A stretch of 18,011 nt of DNA from Chrysochromulina tobinii (lineage: Eukaryota > Haptophyta > Prymnesiales > Chrysochromulinaceae). Under the pieces are notes generated by a model. The model saw nothing but the letters and a program-made list of their open reading frames with translations, made no database searches and was not told the DNA's origin. How positions within the stretch are numbered: position 1 is the first letter of the stretch; each line of letters starts with the position of its first letter. This document shows, in pieces, positions 9,401-16,200 of the stretch. The translations under genes were made by a program, and so were the position numbers. The stretch lies in contig JWZX01000358.1 of assembly GCA_001275005.1 (NCBI GenBank), positions 1-18,011 on the forward strand, written 5' to 3'.

Positions 9401-11812
9401 GCGAGAATCTTCTTTGTGTTTTGGAGCAGCTCGAAGGTCTGCGAAGGAGGAGGTCGGACGTGAGCGGCAATTAGGCGCACTCAGGCGCACTCAGGGAGGC
9501 ACTCAGGGAGGCACTCAGACGCACTCAGACGCACTCAGGGTACAATCAGGCGCACTCAGTCGCACTCACCTGCGCCAGGTCGGTGCGCGTCGCGTCGAGC
9601 TCGCCCATGAGCTGCCGGATCTCGCCCAAGGCCTTGTCGTGCTGGGCACGCACCGCCCGGAGATCGTCCTGGAGATTGTGCAGTCGCTTCGCGCTCTCCT
9701 TGCTCTCCTCGAGCCAGTCCCTTTTTTGGGCGCGCAGCTCCTGCGAGCAATTGAGGGAGCAATCAAGGGAGCAATTGAGGGAGCAATTGAGGGAGCAATT
9801 AAAGGGAGCAATTAAGGGAGCAAGTAAAGGAGCCATCAATGGAGCGAATAAGGGAGCAATTAAGGGAGCAATCAAGGGGGTCATCAAGGGGTTCATCAAG
9901 CAGGCAATCTCGCACCTGGAGCTCGGCGAGAATGACAGTGAGCAGATCGTCCAGATCGACGATGTCGGTCGTGAGCGACTCGGAGGGCGCCGTGCTGAGC
10001 GACTCGGGGGGCCGAGGCGGCCCTCCCGCGGCACGCTCCATGGACACGTGTGCCTTGCGTAGCATCGTCTCGAGCCGAAAGATGGTCGCCTCGTTCTCCG
10101 CGTTCTTGGCTTTTACCTGCGGAGGGGACGGCAATCAGACGTCATCAGACGCCATCAGACGTCATCAGACGCCATCAGACACGAACAGACGCAATCAGAC
10201 GCAATCAGAGGCAATCAGCATGCAATCAGACGTCATCACACCTCGGCGAGCACGGCGAGGCTGGCCTCGGCCCATCCGATGAGGGAGGCAATCAGCATGC
10301 AATCAGACGCCATCACACCTCGGCGAGCACAGCGAGGCTGGCCTCGGCCCACCCGCGGTACGCGTTATGCTCTCGCTGCGCCTGCGAGCTTCGCTGGCTC
10401 AGCTCCTCAAATGCCTCGGTCTTCGATTCGAGCGCGCGCGTCGTCACGGCAAGCTCGGACTGGTACGACGCGAGCTCATCCTCCGAGCGCTGCGACGAGC
10501 CAATCAGGTTCGTCAGAGGTAATCAGAGGTAATCAACGCTCGGACTGGTACGACGCGAGCTCATCCTCCGAGCGCTGCGACGAGCCAATCAGGTTCGTCA
10601 GAGGTAATCAGAGGTAATCAACGCTCTGACTGGTACGACGCGAGCTCGTCCTCCGAGCGCTGCGACGAGCGAATCAGGTTCGTCAGAGGTAATCAGAGGT
10701 AATCAGGGGCCATCAGAGGCCATCAGCAGTGGCACTGAGTGAGGCACTGAGTGGCACTCCGATGCCATCTCACCTGCAGCTGGTAGTCGGCTCTTCGAAA
10801 CCCTTCTCTGAGTGGCCATCAGTGGCCATCAGTGGCAATCAGTGGCAATCAGAGGCCATCTCACCTGCAGCTGGTAGTTGGCCTCTTCGAAACTCTTCTC
10901 GGCCTTCGCGCGCATCTGGCGCTCCTCACCTGATGAGGGAGGCAATCAGCATGCAATCAGCCCCGATGCCCATCAGCATGCATCTGGCGCTCCTCACCAT
11001 TGGCGTCGCGCAGCTCGCCGTTGAGGTTCGTCAGCTTCGAGATCTCGGCGAGGAGCTCGGCCTGTCGCGCAAATGCCTCGTGCAGGATCTTGCCTTGCTC
11101 ACCTGATGAGGGACGCAATCATGCCTCATCGTAGTGCTCATCAGAAGTTCTCAGGCGTCCTCAGAGGTCCGCAGAGCTCCTCAGTGCTCCTCAGGAGGTC
11201 CTCAGAGGTCCTCAGAGGTCATCAGGGGTCCGCAGAGCTCCGCAGAGCTCCGCAGAGCTCCGCAGAGCTCCGCAGAGCTCCTCAGAGCTCCTCAGAGGTC
11301 CTCTGCGTAAGGATCTCGCTTGGCTCACCATCCTTCTCCTCGCCAGAGCCGGCGCCGACTGCGCTGAGGATGCGCTCGACGATCTTCTGCTCGATCTCGA
11401 GCTGCGAGAGCTCGCGTCCTCGGTAGTCCGCCTTCACCTCTTCCACCTTGATCTCTCCCGCCTTTCGCGCGCGATCGAGCTTTTCCTCATTCGCCTTGAT
11501 GCCTTCCTTCAGCTTCTCCCTGAGGCTGAGCTGCAGCTCGTCGGCGATGCGGGAGATGAGCGCAAGGACCGAGCCGGATATCGACTCGAGCCCGAGCCCC
11601 ACTATCTGCCGCATCGCCTCCCACTTCTCCTCGTCCTCATCCGCAAACACCTGCAGCTGCTCGAGCAGCTCCTGCGACGCGCTCCCGATCGCGACCTCGA
11701 CGTCCTCGTCGACGCTCTTGAGCGACGGCGCGCCCAGCGAGTCCTTGGTCGGACTCAGCCTCTTGGCCAGCTGCGGCGCCGAGCGGTTCTGGCGCGTGAC
11801 GGCCTTGAGCAT
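6405..11812 (-). CDS. Large coiled-coil protein of unknown function (12 exons)
   Basis: Twelve exons were assembled by frame and GT-AG sites: 11812-11329, 11102-10998, 10929-10865, 10489-10319, 10116-9916, 9740-9570, 9438-9323, 9093-8938, 8832-8610, 8125-7849, 7670-7575, 7429-6405. They total 3090 bp, giving 1029 aa. Residues 1-160 are helical and acidic/basic (LREKLKEGIKANEEKLDRAR). Residues about 165-640 are mostly heptad-patterned coiled coil (such as LEEKLQ-like LEERLQNFGKD and ELRAQKRDWLEESKESAKRL), broken by a Pro/Ser segment in exon 5. The last 340 residues are low-complexity Ala/Gly/Pro/Ser with SPFGADAPNMG repeats. No motor, kinase or membrane domain is seen. A structural, cytoskeletal or centrosomal scaffold is a guess from architecture only. 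Exon 9's end could alternatively be 8616. Most introns carry exon copies. Confidence 0.8.
6973..7089 (-). repeat. 42-bp coding minisatellite (PNMG / SPFGADA)
   Basis: In the last exon of the coiled-coil gene, a 42-bp unit starting CCCATATTTGGAGCGTCCGC on the plus strand occurs at 7009 and 7051, with shorter relatives at 6973-7008. The unit is in frame and encodes SPFGADAPNMGVNR. Its core resembles the palindromic array at the end of ftsZ. Confidence 0.85.
7430..7574 (-). other. Coiled-coil gene intron 11
   Basis: A 145-bp intron with a consensus donor (AAAG|GTGAGTGC) and an acceptor TTATCAG|GTGCC. Its body is CTGATNGCATCTGATTG repeats. I saw no clear exon copy. Splicing joins TWK to GAPRQVRNS in frame. 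Confidence 0.75.
7671..7848 (-). other. Coiled-coil gene intron 10 with uninterrupted exon-junction copy
   Basis: A 178-bp intron with donor GAAG|GTGAGTGC and acceptor CCGTAG|GGGCC. An 86-bp unit occurs at 7655 and 7741. The copy at about 7741-7780 (coding strand GGGGCATCGTCTCCGAAGGG, then GCCGACTTTGGCGAG) joins the end of exon 10 directly to the start of exon 11, encoding WGIVSEGADFGE-like sequence with no intron. Confidence 0.75.
8126..8609 (-). other. Coiled-coil gene intron 9 with 57-bp and 12-bp arrays
   Basis: A 484-bp intron. From 8126 to about 8320 it is a 12-bp array (plus strand AGGGAGGCAATT). From 8324 it has four units of exactly 57 bp (8324, 8381, 8438, 8495). Each contains a decayed copy of the exon 10 start (coding strand GCGGCCCTCGGAGAAGCGCT versus exon GCGGCGCTCGGCGAGGCCCT). 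Because 12 and 57 are multiples of three, long false open frames appear on both strands. Confidence 0.8.
8833..8937 (-). other. Coiled-coil gene intron 8
   Basis: A 105-bp intron with donor GTGCGTGAATG and a pyrimidine-rich acceptor TTTTCCCCACAG|GTACG. It contains six to seven copies of a 10-bp unit (plus strand GCGCTCATCA or GTGCTCATCA). Splicing is phase 2 and gives RSSYVSSLEE. Confidence 0.75.
9094..9322 (-). other. Coiled-coil gene intron 7
   Basis: A 229-bp intron, largely a 12-bp array (plus strand GAGGGAGGCAAT and GAGGCCATTAGG). Its first ~30 bases, GTGCGTGAAGCACGCGGCCC and on, are a decayed copy of the exon 8 start GTGCGCGAGGCAAGCGGCCC. The acceptor is CCCTCATCAG. Confidence 0.8.
9439..9569 (-). 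other. Coiled-coil gene intron 6
   Basis: A 131-bp intron with consensus donor CAG|GTGAGTGCGAC and a polypyrimidine acceptor CCTCCTCCTTCGCAG. The body is CTGAGTGCGT 10-bp repeats. No exon copy was seen. Confidence 0.8.
9741..9915 (-). other. Coiled-coil gene intron 5
   Basis: A 175-bp intron made of a 12-bp array (coding strand TTGCTCCCTCAA and variants), with donor CAG|GTGCGAG and acceptor GCTCGCAG|GAGC. No exon copy was seen. Confidence 0.8.
10117..10318 (-). other. Coiled-coil gene intron 4 with exon 4 end copy
   Basis: A 202-bp intron. About 44 bp of the exon 4 end plus donor (plus strand 10311-10354) are repeated 77 bp away at 10234-10277 with two or three differences. The remainder is CTGATTGCGT and CTGATGACGT 10-bp repeats. 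The acceptor is CCCTCCGCAG|GTAAAA. Confidence 0.8.
10490..10864 (-). other. Coiled-coil gene intron 3 with 85-bp triplication
   Basis: A 375-bp intron. An 85-bp unit occurs three times (10453, 10538, 10623): 37 bp of exon 4 start plus 48 bp of intron repeat, so spare acceptors (TCGTCGCAG) exist. At 10766-10805 there is also a copy of the exon 3 end (CTACCAGCTGCAG|GTGAGATGGC on the coding strand). Both neighbouring exons are thus duplicated into this intron. Confidence 0.85.
10930..10997 (-). other. Coiled-coil gene intron 2 with 18-bp exact exon copy
   Basis: A 68-bp intron. It begins GTGAGGAGCGCCAGATGC, identical to the first 18 bases of exon 3, then a few repeats and CCCTCATCAG. This is the shortest and cleanest example of the intron structure in the window. 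Confidence 0.85.
11103..11328 (-). other. Coiled-coil gene intron 1 with decayed exon copy
   Basis: A 226-bp intron. It starts GTGAGCCAAGCGAGATCCT, a near copy of the exon 2 start GTGAGCAAGGCAAGATCCT. The body is a 10-bp array of a different type (plus strand CGCAGAGCTC and CTCAGAGGTC). The acceptor is CCCTCATCAG. Confidence 0.8.
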
Positions 11813-12044
11813 CCTCCGATGAGTCGGCGGCGGGCGAAACGGCGCACAAAAGTTGAAGGAAACACCTCGACTTCACGTTCACGTTAAAATTGCCAACGCG
11901 GAACACCTCGTCTATTCCAAGCTGTGGTCGGGTCACGTACAATTAGCCTCTGTCACTTGGGGCCCTTGGGATTTCGTCCACAAATCTGAGACGCTGCAAA
12001 AGGAGATTCGCTCCAAAACGCACCGCCCGTCGCCACCGCGAGGC
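11813..12044. promoter_or_regulatory. Divergent promoter, coiled-coil gene / Sec14 gene
   Basis: These 232 bp separate the two start codons. They hold the motif CACGTTCACGTTAAAATTGC (11874-11893), which is shared with the region upstream of the DPY-30-motif gene. Open reading continues upstream of the Sec14 ATG to 11853 but lacks coding character. Confidence 0.55.
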
Positions 12045-12596
12045 ATGGAGCTCACGGCGATGGACGAGCGGATCGAGGCGATCCTGAGCGCCAAGCGTGC
12101 GGCCGCGGCTGCACACCTCAAGCAGATGAGAGACCACTTGGCGGCCCTCGGCGAGCAGGAGGCGCTCCGATGCACCGACGCGAGCCTACTGCGCTTCCTT
12201 GAGTCGGAGGTGACGTTGAAAGGCACGGAAGTGAAGGCTGTGCGCGTCCCGTCCGCCGCGAGGAACCTGCTCGCCACGCTCAAGTGGCGCAAGAGCTACG
12301 GCCTCGAGTCGCCAGGTCCGCCGCTGCGCACGACGCCGTGCTGCCCGGGCTGTGAAGAGAACGCGTACTCCCACTGCTTCTTCTCGATCGGCGTCGACAA
12401 GCGCGGCTGGGAGGTGTTTTACGCGTGCCCGGGCCGCTCGCACGGCAAGAACCCGGACGCCCTCGTCCGCCACAGCATCCTGAGCCTGGAGAGTGTCTTC
12501 GAAGGACCTTTTGAAGTGCATCCGCGGGATATGCCCAACACGGCGCGGGATATGCCTAATATGGATATGCCCAACACGGTGTCGACGACTGCCGGC

Positions 12597-12634
<38 letters not shown>

Positions 12635-14636
12635 GAGCACTGGCGGCCTCCTCGTAGCTGACGAGCGACCTCTGATGGCTCCTCTGGGAGGCGCCGAGGC
12701 GAGCCATGCGACGAGCGGTGCGCCCGACGACGAGCCGCTCACGGTGATGGCCAAGGTGCTGCTCACTCCTCGCCGACGGGAACGGCAGCAGCACGTGCTT
12801 GCTGCGAGCTCCGTCGAGGTGCGTCGGAGATTGCGTCGGAGATTGCGCCTGACTGATGGCGTCTGATTGCGATAGATGAACGCTCCAGGCAGCGAAGCGA
12901 GAGCAGTCTGATGACCTCTGTTGGCGTCTGGTGGCGCTCAGATGGCAGGTGCTGCCACGCCTCCCTGATGACCTCTGATGGCGTCTGATGACCTCTGATG
13001 GCGTCTGATGACCACTGATTGCCTCTGATGACCTCTGATGGCGTCTGATGACCTCTGATGGCGTCTGATGACCTCTGGTGGCGTCTGTTTTCGCTCGATG
13101 GCAGGTGCTGCCACGCCTCCTGCCGGCCACGATCTCCCCCGATCTCCTCCCGACGGTTTCGTCAGTTTCGTCAGACAAGGGGCGCGCGAGCAAGGGGCGC
13201 TCGATCACGTCAGTTTCGTCAGTTTCGTCAGTTTCGTCAGACAAGGGGCGCGCGAGCACGGACCGCTCGATCACGTCAGTTTCGTCAGTTTCGTCAGACA
13301 AGGGGCGCGCGAGCACGGGCGTTGCAGGCAGGGTCGGCGTGGGCGAGGGCGGCGGCAGAGGCACAAGCGACGACGACGCGAGTGAGCGGTGCCAGTTGTG
13401 CCTGCAGGCTGGCGTGGGCGGATTGGGCGCCGAGTTGGGCGCCGAAGGCTCTTCGCTACCTCCGTGGTGCCGCCCCTCGTCGTCGAAGCACATGGTGATT
13501 GCGTCTGATTGCGTCTAATTGCGTCTAATTGCCTCTGATTGCCTCACTCATCAGGTGCCGCCCCTCGTCGTCGAAGCACATGGTGATGCTTGTCGACTTG
13601 CATGGCTTCGGGATAGCGGACATGGACCCGAGGGTGGGGCTGAAGGCGATCCCGATCATCTTGTCGCACTATCCCGACCGCATCGCGCAGGTGTGTGAGT
13701 GCGTCTGAGTGCGTCTGAGTGCGTCTGAGTGCGTCTGAGAGCGTCTAATTGCGTCTGAGTGCGTCTGGTCTGATTGCCTCGACAGGTAGGCTCCTCGACG
13801 CTCCATGTTCACACCTCTGGTCCATGTTCACACCTCTGGTCCATGTTCACAGGTAGCGCTCCTCGACGCTCCATGGATCTTTAAGGGCATCTGGTCCATG
13901 TTCACGCCTCTCCTCGACGAGATCATGCAGATGAAGGTGATGGCTACTGATTGCCATTGATGATGACTGATGACATCGACGAGATCATGCAGATGAAGGT
14001 GCACACATGTGCTCCGGGGCGAGGACCCCCAGCAGCTCTGATGGCCGCTGATTGCCACTGACGATCACTGAGGGTCACTGATTGCCTCTTTCATCAGGTG
14101 CGCATGCTCCAGGGCGATCACTGATGACCTCTTGATTGCCTCTGATGACCTCTCGATTGCCTCTTTCATCAGGTGCGCATGCTCCGGGGCGACGACATGC
14201 AGCAGTACTTCACATCGTTTCTAACGGCCGAGCAAGTGGAGTTCATGCAAGCCGTGCTGACGATCAAGGCCGCGCCGCGAAAGGTGGTGGCCGCTGATTG
14301 CCTCTGATTGCCTCTGATTGCCTCTGATTGCCTCTGATTGCCTCCCTCATCAGCCGTGCTGACGATCAGGGCCGCGCCGCGAAAGGAAGCCTGCCCACTC
14401 TCGAACCATGACGAACCCCGACGAACCCCGACGAACCCTGACGAACCCTGACGAACCCTGACGAACCCTGACGAACCCTGACGAACTCTGAACCCGAACC
14501 CGAACAGGAAGCTTTCCCGCCCATCACCGCGTCAATCCGTCGGTCGCTCGGCCCCGCCGACAAGTTCTACCGCGATCATCTGGAGGCGATGGGGGGGCAG
14601 TTGGACGCCAAGATGCACCAATGCTGTGGGTGCTGA
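12045..14636 (+). CDS. Sec14-like (CRAL-TRIO) lipid-transfer protein (6 exons)
   Basis: Phosphatidylinositol/lipid-binding protein of the Sec14 family. Exons are 12045-12818, 13105-13466, 13555-13690, 13853-13936, 14173-14283 and 14508-14636, for 1596 bp and 531 aa. The CRAL-TRIO N domain is at about 44-86 (DASLLRFLES, then LKWRKSYGL). The lipid-binding domain starts at 107 (YSHCFFSIGVDKRGWEVFYACPG, shortened here) and resumes at about 388 with MVMLVDLHGFG, then YPDRIAQVALLDAPWIFKGIW (about 418-438). About 220 low-complexity residues (poly-Ala, SSVSSDKGRAS repeats) split the domain; parts of that could instead be unrecognised intron. The protein ends HQCCGC, a possible lipidation site. An ATG at 12060 is an alternative start. 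The gene is divergent from the coiled-coil gene. Confidence 0.85.
12534..12636 (+). repeat. In-frame DMPN repeat and poly-Ala tract
   Basis: Three GATATGCC(C/T)AA units encode DMPN-type repeats, followed by a GCG/GGC run encoding 14 alanines. They lie inside the split Sec14 domain. The ATGCCCAACA/ATGCCTAATATGG core recalls the CCCATATTTGG repeats elsewhere in the window. Confidence 0.7.
12819..13104 (+). other. Sec14 gene intron 1
   Basis: A 286-bp intron of CTGATGGCGT and CTGATGACCT 10-bp repeats. The 24-bp acceptor-exon segment starting GATGGCAGGTGCTGCCACGC (13097-13120) has an identical copy at 12941-12964, so a second usable acceptor lies inside the intron. Confidence 0.75.
13159..13318 (+). 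repeat. Coding tandem repeat (SSVSSDKGRAS)
   Basis: Three irregular units built from GTTTCGTCA plus GACAAGGGGCGCGCGAGC and GATCACGTCA encode a Ser-rich repeat in exon 2 of the Sec14 gene. The GTTTCGTCA submotif repeats in 9-bp steps and so preserves frame. Confidence 0.8.
13467..13554 (+). other. Sec14 gene intron 2 with 33-bp exact exon copy
   Basis: An 88-bp intron. Its first 33 bases (13467-13499, starting GTGCCGCCCCTCGTCGTCGA) are identical to the first 33 bases of exon 3 (13555-13587). The middle is five CTGATTGCGT-type units and the end is CACTCATCAG. Phase 2. Confidence 0.9.
13691..13852 (+). other. Sec14 gene intron 3 with rearranged exon 4 copy
   Basis: A 162-bp intron. After CTGAGTGCGT repeats, 13786-13850 is a deleted and re-duplicated copy of exon 4 (GTAGGCTCCTCGACGCTCCA, then three CTGGTCCATGTTCACA-like blocks). 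Exon 4 itself starts GTAGCGCTCCTCGACGCTCC at 13853. Confidence 0.75.
13937..14172 (+). other. Sec14 gene intron 4 with uninterrupted exon-junction copy
   Basis: A 236-bp intron. Bases 13976-14035 copy the end of exon 4 (GAGATCATGCAGATGAAG) directly joined to a decayed exon 5 start (GTG..ATGTGCTCCGGGGCGAGG). A further exon 5 start copy with its CATCAG acceptor lies at about 14092-14119 (GTGCGCATGCTCCAGGGCGA). The real acceptor is TTTCATCAG at 14164-14172. Confidence 0.8.
14284..14507 (+). other. Sec14 gene intron 5 with exon copy and ACGAACCCTG array
   Basis: A 224-bp intron. It has five CTGATTGCCT units, then 34 bp (14353-14386) copying the exon 5 end (14251-14284) with one mismatch. That copy continues into GAAGCCTGCCC, resembling the exon 6 start GAAGCTTTCCC, so it again looks like an uninterrupted junction. 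About nine ACGAACCCTG units and the acceptor GAACAG follow. Confidence 0.75.
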
Positions 14637-14996
14637 CGTTCCCCTATGAACAGCGCACGTTTACCACGTTCGGAGGTCTCGCAGATCACTCACCCTCGTG
14701 AGAAGTCCGCCAAGGCCCAAGGGAACGCAATCCCGATCCCAGCAGAACGCAGAACGCAGATCACGCAGAGCCAATTGCTAATCTTGGGACAGACTCTGCT
14801 CAGATCTGAGATCAAATGATTCCACCGTTTTTGGAACCCTTAGCCGCGATCTATCTCGTTTGACCCGACCCGTCTCAAAATTTAAATCATATAAAATGAT
14901 ACACCATGATGATCACACTTCACAGCCTCACCAGCACGACAATGTTGCCTCGGATCTCGTGCCCCGCGTCGGTCCGGACCGCCAAGTCAAGTCAAG
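14637..14996. other. Convergent intergenic region
   Basis: This 360-bp region lies between the stop codons of the Sec14 gene and the methyltransferase model. It contains an A/T-rich stretch near 14876-14905. Bases 14920-14990 hold what looks like the displaced ancestral C-terminus of the methyltransferase. Confidence 0.5.
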
Positions 14997-16090
14997 TCAA
15001 GTGCCCCGCGTCGGTCCGGACCGCATGCGGACCGCCGTCTCCTCCAAGCTGAAGAGAGTGAGCTCCGTGGAATGCTGCGCCACCAGATGAGGGGATCCTC
15101 ACGTGATCAGCTAATATGTGCAATCCCAACTCGTTTCACAGGAGGCAGCTCTCAAAGGAGAGGCGAGATCACACCGAGATGTACTCAGAGGTCCGTAGGG
15201 AGGGCAGGCACTCAGGAGAGGCGAGATCACACCGAGATGTACTCAGAGGTGATCTCCGCAGGGAGGGCAGGCAACAGAGAGAGGCAATCAGAGGTCATCA
15301 GAGAGGCGATCAGAGGTTCATCAGAGGGGCCATCGGTCTAGGCAATCCGACTCCTCGAAACACGCACCTGAGCCACGAGGTAGTGGACGTATTCCACGCA
15401 GTGTGCGACCCTCTCCGACGCCCTCTCGAGCCAGCCAGGCCCTTGCGGCGGCAAACCTCCGCGGACCTCGTCGAGGCGGCACGTCTCAGTTGAGAAGGCG
15501 AAGACGCCGCCCGAGGCCAAGGCGGCCACCGCGGCGGAGAAGAGCTCGGCGAGACCATGCAGATAGCAGATCACGTCGGCGGCGACGATCAGATCCGCAG
15601 AGCTCGCTTTCTGATCGCGTAGATACGCGACGCAGTCACCACAGGTGGGTACCGCATCGTACACGCCCTTGGACTCGGCGATCCTGATCATGCTGCTGCT
15701 GAGATCGCATCCGAACAAGTGGCCCGTGCAGTGCTTGCGGAGGAGCGCGCCGGCGAGACCCGTCCCGCACCCGAGATCCAAGCACGCGGTGGAGCTGAGC
15801 ACTCCGTCCGACGCACCCGTGGATGCGACGAATGCAAGCAGCGCCCTCTCGAGCTGTGCAGGCGTTTCATACTGCAACGAGCCGAGCAAAAGGGGCTCGA
15901 AGTCCGCCGCGTGCCGGTCGAAGAGGGCGGAGACGTGCTCTCGGTAATGGCCGTCGAGCAGCGCCTCCGCAGTCATCGTCGGCCCCTGGTCGTCACGCTG
16001 GTCCAGTGAGCCCCTGGCCAAGAGTTCGCGACAGAGCCGTCCCGGCTCGACGAGATCCACGGAACCGCTAGTCGGCGCCGCCGAGCGCAT
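14997..16090 (-). CDS. Class I SAM-dependent methyltransferase (2 exons)
   Basis: Exons are 16090-15368 and 15074-14997, 266 aa. Residues about 49-85 (HYREHVSALFDRHAADFE and on) resemble the N-terminal helix block of COG4976-type methyltransferases (the family often fused to TPR repeats). Motif I is LDLGCGTGLAG (104-114), the acidic motif II is GCDLSSSMI (127-135), and post-motif DLIVAADVICYL is at 166-177. Substrate unknown. Exon 2 gives LTLFSLEETAVRMRSGP, as expected near the end of this family, but then stops early at a duplicated segment. An in-family tail (HEIRGNIVVLVRL-stop, ending 14920) lies just downstream in another frame. ATG 15976 is an alternative start. The gene is divergent from the SUI1 gene. 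Confidence 0.85.
15075..15367 (-). other. Methyltransferase intron
   Basis: A 293-bp intron with donor CTCAG|GTGCGTG and proposed acceptor GGCGCAG|CATTCC. It contains CTGATNRCCTCT repeats and a block of about 45 bp present twice (about 15162-15206 and 15218-15262, core GGAGAGGCGAGATCACACCG). TGGTGGCGCAG before the acceptor resembles the exon 1 end TCGTGGCTCAG. Confidence 0.65.
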
Positions 16091-16200
16091 GCTGCCGCCC
16101 TGCGGCGCGAAGAAAGGCCGCCCTGCTGTCGGTGTCGCGAGCGCGAGAGGCGGTGCGCAACCTATCGAGCAAGAGCGCGCTGGCTGACGGCGAGCCGCCC

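Noticed and set aside
9192-10062. Long plus-strand frames (REAIREAM, GAIKGAI repeats)
   Set aside because: They cover minus-strand exons that join in frame with GT-AG sites plus their repeat-filled introns; no codon bias outside repeats.
12186-13493. 435-codon minus frame opposite the Sec14 gene
   Set aside because: Antisense shadow; the plus strand shows CRAL-TRIO motifs and oriented intron repeats.
13682-14340. Regularly spaced short repeats resembling a CRISPR array
   Set aside because: Units are 10-12 bp, contiguous, degenerate and without unique spacers of constant length; context is eukaryotic introns.
7671-14507. Classical transposon-type introner elements as explanation for the introns
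   Set aside because: No shared element sequence beyond the 10-12 bp words, no terminal inverted repeats, and the unique parts derive from local exons.
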